The notes under the pieces: model-generated | Told to the model about the DNA's origin: nothing | Database searches by the model: none | The model's input: the letters and a program-made list of their open reading frames with translations, nothing else | Part shown: positions 15,479-22,772 of the stretch, piece by piece | Position numbering within the stretch: the first letter of the stretch is position 1 | Layout of the letters: every line of letters begins with the position of its first letter | Source: DATBIS01 sp036556805 | Lineage (GTDB): Bacteria; Actinomycetota; UBA4738; HRBIN12 | Assembly (NCBI GenBank): GCA_036556805.1 | Contig: DATBIS010000064.1 | Location: 1 to 24,620, forward strand | Reading direction: 5' to 3' | DNA: 24,620 nucleotides | Translations under genes and position numbers: made by a program

Positions 15479-15880
15479 TCAGCGGCGGCTGATGAAGTCC
15501 CTCGCGAGCGAGGGCGGAGCACAGGCCAGCCAGCCGTCCACGAGCGCGTCACGGAGGGCTCGTCGCGAGACCCGCTTCAGCTGAATCAGGACGGCCGCGT
15601 ACCCGTCGAAGTGCGGGATCGTGAAGAAGGCCTCCGGCTGTGCGCCGAGCACCGCTTCCTTCTCGACGAGATCGTCCACGCGAACCGCGAGGATCGGTCC
15701 GTCGGGCGGCGTCACGTCTCCGAAACGTCGAACGTCGGCCTTGCTGAACGGTCGCTCCCACGCGAAGGTCTTGCGCTCGACGCTCCAGGCGCGAAGGCCG
15801 CGGCGGTCGTCTTCGACGACCGCCGGAAGCTCGGACGCGATCCGAGCGACGTCGTCGAACGTCACTGGACGGCGGCTCAT
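15479..15880 (-). CDS. MmcQ/YjbR-family protein
   Basis: A 133-residue protein of the MmcQ/YjbR fold: an N-terminal TFDDVARIASELPAV helix, a RRGLRAWSVERKTFAWERP strand pair, ILAVRVDDLVEKEAVL, FFTIPHFDGYAAVLIQL, and a C-terminal helix with LVDGWLACAPPSLARDF. The family is often called DNA-binding by fold, but its function is not established. ATG 15880 shares one base with the stop of the upstream cyclase fusion (TGATG), so the two are probably co-translated. A longer start at 15925 would lie inside the upstream gene and adds non-conserved residues. Confidence 0.82.
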   Translation of the reverse strand: MSRRPVTFDDVARIASELPAVVEDDRRGLRAWSVERKTFAWERPFSKADVRRFGDVTPPDGPILAVRVDDLVEKEAVLGAQPEAFFTIPHFDGYAAVLIQLKRVSRRALRDALVDGWLACAPPSLARDFISRR

Positions 15881-17028
15881 CAGGATCGGCCCGGCGTCGC
15901 CGTCGAGGCCTCGAAGAGCTCCCATTGGCCCGGCACGCCCCGGAGATCGAACGAGCCGAGTGACGTGAAGACGAGATCCGTGCCGGTCGCGAGTTCTCGA
16001 ACCGTTCGGGTCACGACGACTCGGCTCTCGTCCGCGATACCAAGCACCCGCGAGGCGATGTGCACGCCGATCCCGCCGACGTCGTTCTCCCCGACGTCGA
16101 TCTCACCCGTGTGAACCGCGGCGCGGATACCGAGCCCGGACTCGGCGACTGAGCGCATCAGCCCGAACGCGCATTGCAGCGCCCGGGTCGGCGTCTCGAA
16201 CGTCGCAAGGATCCCATCGCCTGTGGTCTTCACGAGGCGGCCGTGGAATCGATCGACCTCGGTCTTCGCCGCTCGATCGTGACGCTCGAGGAGCTGGCGC
16301 CACCTTCGATCGCCGATCGCGGCCGCTCGCCCCGTCGAGTCGACGATGTCGGTGAAGAGGATCGACGCCAGCACCCGGTCGGCGTTCTGAGCCGCCTGGA
16401 AAGAGCTGATCTGTTCATCCGTCCACGCGTATCGCTCGGCGTAAGGGCTCGTTGGGCCGGTGCCCGCCGGCTGATACGTCAGCAGCACGACACCCGTGTC
16501 GAAGGTGCGAGTGCCGACGAGTCGCAGGTGCGACGTGTCCCGACCCTCGAGGAACAGCCGCTTGCCGCTTCCGAGGACGATGGGAAAGACCATCAGCCGA
16601 ATCTCGTCGACGAGGTCGTGCTCCATCAGTTCGTCGACGAGATCGGCACTGCCCAGAACCAGGAGTTCACCCTCGGACCGTTGCTTGATCTCGCTGACCT
16701 CGTCGGCAACGCTCCCGCGCAGGATCCTCGTGTTGTCCCAGGAGACCGATCGCAGAGTCGACGAGACGACGTACTTGTCCAGCTTGTTCATCGTTTCAGC
16801 GAACTCGTTCTCGCTCGACGTCGTCGGCCAGTAGGCCTGGAAGATCTGGTAGGTGACGCGCCCCAGCAGGAAACCGCTCGCCGCGGCGAGCTCCTCGAGC
16901 TTGAATTGCTCCTGCTCTTCGCTCGATCCCTGAAGGGCCCACGCGTTCTTGCCGTCTCGGTGCTCCTCGTGTCCGGGCGCCTCCATGACCCCATCGAGGG
17001 TGACGAACTCCGACACGATCAGCCTCAC
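15880..17028 (-). CDS. RibD C-terminal/DHFR-like domain fused to a class III nucleotide cyclase
   Basis: A 382-residue two-domain protein. Residues 1-186 match the dihydrofolate-reductase-like RibD C-terminal family (YyaP/YwjB type): SEFVTLDGVMEAPG, FLLGRVTYQIFQAYWP, LLVLGSADLVDEL, MVFPIVLGSGKRLF and a TGVVLLTYQP end. Residues ~218-375 are a class III adenylate/guanylate cyclase domain, with metal ligands Asp227 (LFTDIVDST) and Asp271 (TTGDG), Lys267, and Arg327 in VHIASR, where His323 replaces the usual Asn. The linker (187-217) contains an ERYAWTDEQ stretch. GTG 17028 has GGAGGGG upstream. The cyclase may make a cyclic nucleotide under control of the reductase-like domain, but the His substitution leaves activity uncertain. 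Confidence 0.85.
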   Translation of the reverse strand: MRLIVSEFVTLDGVMEAPGHEEHRDGKNAWALQGSSEEQEQFKLEELAAASGFLLGRVTYQIFQAYWPTTSSENEFAETMNKLDKYVVSSTLRSVSWDNTRILRGSVADEVSEIKQRSEGELLVLGSADLVDELMEHDLVDEIRLMVFPIVLGSGKRLFLEGRDTSHLRLVGTRTFDTGVVLLTYQPAGTGPTSPYAERYAWTDEQISSFQAAQNADRVLASILFTDIVDSTGRAAAIGDRRWRQLLERHDRAAKTEVDRFHGRLVKTTGDGILATFETPTRALQCAFGLMRSVAESGLGIRAAVHTGEIDVGENDVGGIGVHIASRVLGIADESRVVVTRTVRELATGTDLVFTSLGSFDLRGVPGQWELFEASTATPGRS

Positions 17029-17122
17029 CGCGAAACCCCTCCGTTCACGCCACGAACCTCGGTCCCATCAGCGATCCCACTTCGTCGTGCAGATGCACCC
17101 TAGACGGTGAGAGCATCTGGAG

Positions 17123-18025
17123 ATGCTCCACGTCCTTGCTGCCACACCGGACGGCCTGCACGCGTTCGACGAACGAGGCAGCGCGGGAGACGTCCAGCAC
17201 GCCGGCCGGAGCGTGACCGCGATCGTGCGTGACGGCCCCCAACTGTGGGCGATCATGGACGGTTCGGAGATCTGGCACGCTCCCGAGGACGCGTGGCATC
17301 ACGTTGCGACGCTCGAGGGTTTGCGGGCCACCTGCCTCGCGATGACCGATGCGATCCACGTGGGCTCGTCCGAAGCCCGCCTGTTCCGTCTCACCGACGG
17401 CTCGCTCGAGCCCGTCGATGCGTTCGACGCTGCGGAGGGACGCGACACCTGGTACACGCCCTGGGGCGGACCTCCCGCCACCCGGTCGATCTCCGAGTGG
17501 GGCGACGACGTCTACGTGAACGTGCACGTCGGCGGCATCCTGCACACGAACGACGGCGGCGCGAGCTGGAACCCGACGATCGACATCGATGCCGACGTGC
17601 ACCAGGTGGCGACGGCCGAGGGCCTCGTGCTCGCGGCCGGCGCCGGCGGGCTGTCGACCAGCACCGACGGCGGCGCGACCTGGACCCTGCGCACCGATGG
17701 ACTCGAGGCCCGGTATTCGCGAGCGGTCGTGGTCTACGGCGATCAGGTGCTCGTCTCCACCTCGCAGGGCCCGCGGGGTGGCCGCGCCGGGGTGTATCGG
17801 GCGGGGCTGGAAGGCGGCGCGTTCGAGCGATGCCGCGAGGGGCTCCCGACGTGGTTCGACGACAACATCGACTCGTATTGCCTCGATGCGCTGAACGACG
17901 GCTCGTTCGCCGCGTTGGGGACCGCGGACGGGCGCCTGTTCGGCTCGGACGACGGCGGCGTCACGTGGGGCGAGCTCGCCGCGGGGCTTCCGCCCGTGCA
18001 GCACCTGCTCCTCGTGCCCGACTAG
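17123..18025 (+). CDS. Asp-box/BNR-repeat beta-propeller protein (WD40/YVTN-like, sialidase-type fold)
   Basis: A 300-residue protein built of beta-propeller blades. Three Asp-box motifs are visible: TNDGGASW near 133, STDGGATW near 181 and SDDGGVTW near 273, plus weaker blades in between. There is no signal peptide or membrane segment, so it is likely cytoplasmic. Proteins of this look (sialidase/Ycf48-like folds) are annotated as glycosyl hydrolases, but catalytic residues for that are not evident and the true role is unknown. The start ATG 17123 has GGAG directly against it. A convergent hydrolase gene ends 8 bases downstream. Confidence 0.75.
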   Translation: MLHVLAATPDGLHAFDERGSAGDVQHAGRSVTAIVRDGPQLWAIMDGSEIWHAPEDAWHHVATLEGLRATCLAMTDAIHVGSSEARLFRLTDGSLEPVDAFDAAEGRDTWYTPWGGPPATRSISEWGDDVYVNVHVGGILHTNDGGASWNPTIDIDADVHQVATAEGLVLAAGAGGLSTSTDGGATWTLRTDGLEARYSRAVVVYGDQVLVSTSQGPRGGRAGVYRAGLEGGAFERCREGLPTWFDDNIDSYCLDALNDGSFAALGTADGRLFGSDDGGVTWGELAAGLPPVQHLLLVPD

Positions 18026-18032
18026 TCCTCGC

Positions 18033-18809
18033 TCAGGACGCGAAGAACTCCTTCAGCACCGGCCCGAGCACCGTCATGTCCACGTTGTGGCCCTGCCCGT
18101 CGAGGAAACGGACCTGCCCGTTCGGGATCGCGTCGGCGAGCGCCTTTGCCGTCTCCCGCATCCACGGCATGTCGGCTCCCCCGGCGACCACCAGGGCCGG
18201 CACTTTCACGTTTGCCGCGCGGTCGGCCGGAATGGAGTAGTCGGCCATGATCCGCGCGTCGTACGCGAGCGTGTGGGCCAACGCTTCGGTGGCGGCCCAC
18301 CACGGCTCGGATCGCGCGCCGGCCACGAACTCGGCGGGCATCCCGACGACCTTCGACATGAAGAACTCCACGGCGTCGTCGCGACGGCCCTCGGCGATCA
18401 TCGTCTCGTATTGCTGCACCTGATCCGCGGGCGGCTTCGGCACCCCTTCCGGGATGAACGGCGGCTCCCACATCGCGAGCTTCTCGATCGGCAGCCCGCT
18501 CCCCGCCGCGAACATCGCCAGCACGGCACCGGACGACGAACCCCACAGGTGCGCCGATCCCCCGGCCGCCTCGAGCATCGCCTCGATGTCCTCGATCTCG
18601 CGCTCGATCGCGTACGGAGAGGTGTCCCCGCTGTCGCCGCGACCACGCCGGTCGTAGTTCAGCACGGTGAAGTCGGTGGCGAGGTTCTCGGCGAGCTGGG
18701 CGTCCGCCATCCGATCGACCGAGCCGCCGCACACCAGGATCACGGCCGGTCCCCGGCCCATTCGATCGAACGCAATCGAAGTGCCGTCCCTCGAAGTCGT
18801 CGTTTCCAT
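18033..18809 (-). CDS. Alpha/beta hydrolase
   Basis: A 258-residue alpha/beta-hydrolase. Order of motifs: oxyanion-hole region LVCGGSVDR near 26, NYDRRGRGDSG (51-61), nucleophile Ser92 in GSSSG, acid candidate Asp213 in VAGGADMPW, and base His241 in DGQGHNVD. The triad is therefore complete. It resembles small soluble esterases/peroxidase-type hydrolases of uncertain substrate. ATG 18809 is preceded by GGAGG at good spacing. It is divergent from the DUF1801 gene and convergent with the propeller gene, so it is probably monocistronic. Confidence 0.88.
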   Translation of the reverse strand: METTTSRDGTSIAFDRMGRGPAVILVCGGSVDRMADAQLAENLATDFTVLNYDRRGRGDSGDTSPYAIEREIEDIEAMLEAAGGSAHLWGSSSGAVLAMFAAGSGLPIEKLAMWEPPFIPEGVPKPPADQVQQYETMIAEGRRDDAVEFFMSKVVGMPAEFVAGARSEPWWAATEALAHTLAYDARIMADYSIPADRAANVKVPALVVAGGADMPWMRETAKALADAIPNGQVRFLDGQGHNVDMTVLGPVLKEFFAS

Positions 18810-18885
18810 GACAACTCCTCCCTTCCTCCGACCACCCTACGGCCGATCGCGCGGACGCGTCTCCGACGTCTGCGATGATGCGCGC

Positions 18886-19254
18886 GTGGAGAAGCTGACG
18901 AGCGCGAACGCCTACCTGAGCGGGCTGCGTGGCGAGCAGCGAACGGCGATCCACGCCCTGCGCGACACGATCGCGAAGGTCGCCCCGGAGGCCGAGGACG
19001 CCGTCGTGTACGGGATGCCCGGGTTCAAGCTTCACGGCAAGTCGTTCGTCGGCTACATGGCGTTCAAGGACCATTACAGCTTCTTCCCGATGAGCCCGTC
19101 GGCGATCGACGCCCATCGCACGGAGCTCGGCGAGCACGTGACGGGGAAGGGCACGATCAGCTTCGACTACGGCGAGCGCCTGCCGGCAGCGTTGATCGCG
19201 AAGGTCGTGAAGACGCGCCTCGCGGAGATCGAGATGCGCCGCGGGCGGTCCTAG
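18886..19254 (+). CDS. DUF1801/YdhG-like protein
   Basis: A 122-residue protein of the DUF1801 family: SANAYLSGLRGEQRTAIHALRDTIAKV at the N-terminus, then EDAVVYGMPGFKLHGKSFVGYMAFKDHYSFFPMS and a GKGTISFDYGERLP block near 92. The function of the family is unknown. I chose GTG 18886 because the family begins near here; GATGAT (18874-18879) lies 6 bases upstream, so the mRNA may be leaderless. Its TAG stop overlaps the stop of the opposing gene within one CTAG (19251-19254). Confidence 0.8.
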   Translation: MEKLTSANAYLSGLRGEQRTAIHALRDTIAKVAPEAEDAVVYGMPGFKLHGKSFVGYMAFKDHYSFFPMSPSAIDAHRTELGEHVTGKGTISFDYGERLPAALIAKVVKTRLAEIEMRRGRS

Positions 19255-19787
19255 CCCATCAGGTCGAGCAGCTTCGTCGTCGTGTTCCAGTTGCGGATCG
19301 TGACGCTCGGATAGATCGGCGATCCGATGATCCTGTTGAGCCGGCTCTGCGTGGCCTTCGCCGTGAGCCTCGAGAAGTACAGGACGCCCGCTCCGGCGTG
19401 CGCCTCGTCGACGGCCGGATTCGTGGGCACCTGCTGGATCGCCGTCTTCGCCGTGAGCGGCTCCTTGAGGAAGATCACGTCGTACCGGTAGTCTCCGGGT
19501 TGGGATCCGAATCCCTTCGGCGCGCGCTCGACGACCGCCCGGAGCCGGCTCTTGCTCCGCACCACCACCGTCGGGACGTAGTCGAATGCCGCCGCGAGCA
19601 TCGTCTCGATACGCCGCGTGAGCTCGGCCGAACGACCGTCCGATGCGAAGAGCACGTTCCCGCTCTGAATGTAGGTCGACACCCGTTCGAACCCGTTCTC
19701 CTCGAAGCACGCCTTCAGCGCGGGCATCTTGATGAGGTTCCTGCCGCCCACGTTGATGCCGCGCAGCAGCGCGACGTAGCTCGTCAC
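19251..19787 (-). CDS. DUF1697-family protein
   Basis: A 178-residue protein with the family's opening MTSYVALLRGINVGGRN.IKM, followed by FERVSTYIQSGNVLF near 34, a central VVRSKSRLRAVV, and a C-terminal SRLNRIIGSPIYPSVTIRNWNTTTKLLDL. The function is unknown. The GTG start at 19787 lies 4 bases after the stop of the TfoX-like gene, so the pair is probably co-transcribed. No membrane segments or catalytic motifs stand out. Confidence 0.85.
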   Translation of the reverse strand: MTSYVALLRGINVGGRNLIKMPALKACFEENGFERVSTYIQSGNVLFASDGRSAELTRRIETMLAAAFDYVPTVVVRSKSRLRAVVERAPKGFGSQPGDYRYDVIFLKEPLTAKTAIQQVPTNPAVDEAHAGAGVLYFSRLTAKATQSRLNRIIGSPIYPSVTIRNWNTTTKLLDLMG

Positions 19788-19791
19788 GTGG

Positions 19792-20127
19792 TCATCGCTT
19801 CGCGGGAAGCGATCGCGCGTACGTCACGCCGATCTTCACCCACTTCGCGAGCTGCTGCTTCGTGCGGAGGTCTTCCGAGGAGACGCGGAGCCACCCGGCC
19901 ATCTCCTTGCCGCGCATTTCCATCGGGCGAGCCTTCGTCGTGGCGACGAGCTTCTCCGATTGCTCGGGATCGACGCGAACGAGCGCCCCGCCCTGCCCGC
20001 TCGCGGCGACGGCCATGTTCCCTCCGATCATGAAGCCGAGCCCGCCGAACATCTTCTGCTCGGAGAGACCGTCCTCTCCCCCGAGCAGCTCACGCATCCG
20101 GTCGGCGAGGTTCTCGTCGTACGCCAT
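19792..20127 (-). CDS. TfoX N-terminal domain protein
   Basis: A 111-residue protein with the TfoX N-domain pattern: MAYDENLADRMRELL, SEQKMFGGLGFMIGGNMAVAA, then LVRVDPEQSEKLV and GKEMAGWLRV. The C-terminal TfoX domain is absent, as in many stand-alone members, so a competence role is not implied. I chose ATG 20127 because TACGAT (ATCGTA on the plus strand, 20135-20140) ends 7 bases upstream, matching the leaderless pattern of the window. It is divergent from the haemoglobin gene across only 28 bases. Confidence 0.83.
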   Translation of the reverse strand: MAYDENLADRMRELLGGEDGLSEQKMFGGLGFMIGGNMAVAASGQGGALVRVDPEQSEKLVATTKARPMEMRGKEMAGWLRVSSEDLRTKQQLAKWVKIGVTYARSLPAKR

Positions 20128-20155
20128 CGCCGCGATCGTACGTGATACTTCCCGC
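20128..20155. promoter_or_regulatory. Back-to-back promoters in a 28-base divergent gap
   Basis: On the minus strand TACGAT (plus 20135-20140) points to the TfoX gene. On the plus strand TGATACT (20143-20149) points to the haemoglobin gene and ends 6 bases before its ATG. The -10 boxes nearly touch, so both -35 regions would lie in the opposite coding sequences. Confidence 0.45.
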
Positions 20156-20605
20156 ATGACACGACCGTCGATGTTCGAGTTCGCCGGTGGTTCGCCCGCC
20201 TTCCTCGCGCTCGCGGCGGCGTTCCACGAGCGCTGCCTTGCCGATCCGGTGCTCGCGCATCCCTTCTCGCATCCCGGCAACCCCGAGCACGTCCAACGGC
20301 TCGCAGACTACTGGGGGGAAGTGTTCGGTGGTCCTCCCTTGTATTCGGAGTCCTTCGGCGGACACTCCGCGATGGTCGAGATCCACGCAGGTCAGGGAGC
20401 CGACGACGAGCTCGGGGTGCGGTTCGTCGAATGCTTCGTCCGGGCGGCCGACGACGCGAACTTGCCGGCCGACCCGGAGTTCCGCTCCGCTCTGCGCGCG
20501 TACATGGAGTGGGCGGTCGACGAGGTGATGGCCTACTCGCCGCCCGGAAGCTCCGTGCCGCCCGACCTCCCGCTTCCCAAGTGGGGCTGGAACGGCCCCA
20601 AGTAG
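20156..20605 (+). CDS. Truncated haemoglobin (group II/III-like globin)
   Basis: A 149-residue 2-on-2 globin. GGSPAFLALAAAFHERCLADPVL near the start, then a YWGEVFGGPPLYSE block (52-65) and HSAMVEIHAGQG (70-81), with His77 the likely haem-binding proximal histidine by alignment to group II globins, where the same GGP.TYSE and H...... H order occurs. A Pro/Trp-rich tail (130-149) follows the last helix. Such globins bind oxygen and react with nitric oxide or peroxides; the role here is not known. ATG 20156 is probably leaderless. Confidence 0.82.
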   Translation: MTRPSMFEFAGGSPAFLALAAAFHERCLADPVLAHPFSHPGNPEHVQRLADYWGEVFGGPPLYSESFGGHSAMVEIHAGQGADDELGVRFVECFVRAADDANLPADPEFRSALRAYMEWAVDEVMAYSPPGSSVPPDLPLPKWGWNGPK

Positions 20606-20623
20606 GCCGGCCCCCGCCGCGGC

Positions 20624-20629
20624 TACGAT
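20624..20629 (+). promoter_or_regulatory. Candidate -10 box of the adenylate cyclase gene
   Basis: TACGAT ends 8 bases before GTG 20638, with no Shine-Dalgarno between, suggesting a leaderless transcript that begins just after the haemoglobin gene. Confidence 0.5.
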
Positions 20630-20637
20630 CCGTTGCT

Positions 20638-21843
20638 GTGGGCGAGCACTCGCGTCGGGAGGTGGCCCGTCGGGCCGGCATCGATCCCGGCTACCTCGAT
20701 CGGCTGGTCGAGCTCGGCATCCTGACGCCGGACCCAGGAGACACGTTCTCCCGGGGCGACGTGCGTGCCGCGCGCTGGATAGCGAGCTTCGACCGGGCGG
20801 GGGTACCACTCGACGAACTGGGGGCGGCCGTCCGCAACGGCGCGCTCTCGTTCTCCTACCTCGACGTGAGTGCGTTCGACCGGTTCGCCGAGGTCAGCGG
20901 TACGACCTTCGGCGAGCTCAGCGAGCACACGGGCGTTCCCATGGATCTCCTGAAAGTGGTGCGCGAGGCGGTCGGGTTCGCGGAGCCGGGACCGGACGAC
21001 GGCGTCCGCGACGACGAGCTCGTGGTCGTGCGCGCGATCGAGCTGCAGCTCGCGAGCGGAGTCCGGCCCGTCGTCATCGAGCGCTGGCTCCGGGTCTGCG
21101 CGGACGGCGTGCGCCGGATCGTCGAGACGGAAACCGACGCGTGGCGCACCGATGTGGAGATCCCCCTCCTCGAAGGAGGGATGTCCGAGGTCGAGATGCT
21201 CGAGACCCAGGCCGAGCTTGGCTCTCGCTTGGCGCCACTCATCGAGGAAGCGCTCCTCGCGATCTACCACGGACAGCAGGAGCACGCCTGGAGCAATGCA
21301 GCGGTCGAGGACATCGAGGCAGCCCTCGAGCGGGCGGGCTTGCACACGCGGCTGCACCACCCGCCGGCGGTGTCGTTCCTGGACGTCACCGGCTACACGC
21401 GGCTCACGGAGGAGCGCGGGGACGAGGCCGCGGCGGATCTCGCGGGGCGACTGTCGACGCTGGTACGGCGTTGCTCCCAGGAGCACGGCGGGCAACCCGT
21501 GAAATGGCTCGGCGACGGCGTGATGTTCTACTTCCCCGATCCTGGGCCAGGCGTGCGGGCTGCGCTCGACATGGTCGAGGGCGCAGCTCTCGAATCGTTT
21601 CCGCCGGCTCGCGTGGGGATCCACGCCGGACCGGTGGTGTTCCAGGAAGGTGATTACTTCGGCCGGACGGTGAACATCGCCTCACGGATCGCCGAGTACG
21701 CCAGGCCGGGCGAGGTGCTGGTGAGCCGGGAGGTCGTGGACGCGGCGAAGGGATCGCCGCTGACGTTCACCGAGATCGGGCCGGTCGAGCTGAAGGGCGT
21801 GTCCGGCACCTTGCGGCTTCTCTCGGCTCACCGAGCAGCCTGA
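20638..21843 (+). CDS. Class III adenylate cyclase with MerR-like N-terminal domain
   Basis: A 401-residue soluble protein. Residues 5-70 look like a MerR-type winged helix (SRREVARRAGIDPGYLDRLVELGIL, then FSRGDVRAARWI); a helical middle region (~75-235) is of unknown fold. The C-terminal cyclase domain (243-395) has the full catalytic set: metal ligands Asp249 (SFLDVTGYT) and Asp293 (LGDGVMF), adenine-selecting Lys289 and Asp339, and transition-state Asn346 and Arg350 in VNIASR. It should therefore make cAMP when dimerised. Arrangements of this kind are frequent in actinobacteria, and the N-terminus may sense a ligand or pH rather than bind DNA. GTG 20638 is chosen on the -10 spacing. Confidence 0.88.
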   Translation: MGEHSRREVARRAGIDPGYLDRLVELGILTPDPGDTFSRGDVRAARWIASFDRAGVPLDELGAAVRNGALSFSYLDVSAFDRFAEVSGTTFGELSEHTGVPMDLLKVVREAVGFAEPGPDDGVRDDELVVVRAIELQLASGVRPVVIERWLRVCADGVRRIVETETDAWRTDVEIPLLEGGMSEVEMLETQAELGSRLAPLIEEALLAIYHGQQEHAWSNAAVEDIEAALERAGLHTRLHHPPAVSFLDVTGYTRLTEERGDEAAADLAGRLSTLVRRCSQEHGGQPVKWLGDGVMFYFPDPGPGVRAALDMVEGAALESFPPARVGIHAGPVVFQEGDYFGRTVNIASRIAEYARPGEVLVSREVVDAAKGSPLTFTEIGPVELKGVSGTLRLLSAHRAA

Positions 21844-21867
21844 AGGCCGCCGACCGGCCGCCGACCT

Positions 21868-22098
21868 TCACGGCTGGCGGAGCACGATCCGGTCTCGCTC
21901 GGCGAGGTCCGACCGCCGCTCCAGCCGGCATGCGATGCGATGCAGCAGCGAGGCCGTCGCAACCGAGGCCCGGGACGCGAACCGCTCGCCGGCCTCCGTG
22001 CGGACGACCGACCGCTCCACGTCCCTCCGGATCTCGTCCTGGCGAAGATCGCCGAGCTCCTTGTGGAACGTGGTGATCAGCACTTGCATCTCCTCCAT
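21868..22098 (-). CDS. Small hypothetical protein divergent from marR
   Basis: A 76-residue basic, mostly helical protein (EEMQVLITTFHKELGDLRQDEIRRDVERSVV...) with no recognised domain. It has Arg-rich amphipathic helices and no signal peptide. The ATG at 22098 is chosen because it lies 9 bases from the 18-bp palindrome shared with marR; ATG 22089 is also possible. The divergent layout suggests the MarR protein controls it. It could be spurious, since all frames stay open in such GC-rich DNA. Confidence 0.5.
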   Translation of the reverse strand: MEEMQVLITTFHKELGDLRQDEIRRDVERSVVRTEAGERFASRASVATASLLHRIACRLERRSDLAERDRIVLRQP

Positions 22099-22107
22099 CC
22101 GGCCATG

Positions 22108-22125
22108 TATCTTGACGTCAAGATA
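22108..22125. promoter_or_regulatory. Perfect palindromic operator, likely MarR
   Basis: TATCTTGACGTCAAGATA is an 18-bp perfect palindrome between the small gene and marR. It is AT-rich against a GC-rich background and of the TTGACGTCAA type seen in MarR operators. GTCAA-N5-TTGAC (22144-22158), at the start of marR, may be a secondary site. Confidence 0.75.
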
Positions 22126-22141
22126 CTTGAGGAGTGCCTTT

Positions 22142-22708
22142 ATGTCAAGAAATTTGACGAGAAGGAATCGAGGTACCGCGAGGGACGGCGTCGACGAGCA
22201 CGTCGAACGGGCCACCCGCGAGTTTCCCGAGATCGACCCCTCCGTCGAAGGGATCGTCTCGCGGATCGACAAGCTCGCGCGCTATCTCACGAGGAGCACG
22301 GGCGACGCGCTCGCGCGTCACAACCTCAGCGAAGGCGAGTACAAGGTCCTGGTGAAGCTGCAGCTCGCCGGCAAGCCGTACCGCATGTCCCCCGGCGACC
22401 TCAGCCGCATCCTGCTGCTGTCGACCGGCGCGATGACGAACCGCCTCGATGGACTCGAGCAGCGCGGGCTCGTCCGGCGCAGGCCGGACCCGCACGACCG
22501 CCGCGGCGTGCTCGTAGAGCTCACGGCGAAGGGTCGCGACGTGCTCGCCGCCGCCGTTCACGAACAGGCGGCGAGGGAGTCTCGACTGATGGAGGTCCTC
22601 GGCGACGACGAGAAGGAAGACGTCACCGACCTTTTGCGAAAGCTGCTGATCCACCTGGAGGAGCTACTGGGTCCGGCGCCGCGCCGCCGGGATCAGGCCG
22701 AGTCCTGA
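22142..22708 (+). CDS. MarR-family transcriptional regulator
   Basis: A 188-residue MarR-type regulator. An N-terminal arm is followed by a dimer helix (SRIDKLARYLTRSTG), then the winged helix: LSEGEYKVLVKLQLAG, LSRILLLSTGAMTNRLDGLEQRGLVRRRPDPHDRRGVLVELTAKG. The DPHDRRG wing is diagnostic. The C-terminal helix carries a Glu-rich dimer segment. ATG 22142 is preceded by GAGGAG (22129-22134) at good spacing. It probably represses itself and the divergent small gene through the palindrome; the inducer is unknown. Confidence 0.9.
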   Translation: MSRNLTRRNRGTARDGVDEHVERATREFPEIDPSVEGIVSRIDKLARYLTRSTGDALARHNLSEGEYKVLVKLQLAGKPYRMSPGDLSRILLLSTGAMTNRLDGLEQRGLVRRRPDPHDRRGVLVELTAKGRDVLAAAVHEQAARESRLMEVLGDDEKEDVTDLLRKLLIHLEELLGPAPRRRDQAES

Positions 22709-22772
22709 CCGAGCGCGATTCAGCGGACCCTCTCCCCGGCGGCCGTGGCACACTCCCCCTCGGGGCTCGACC

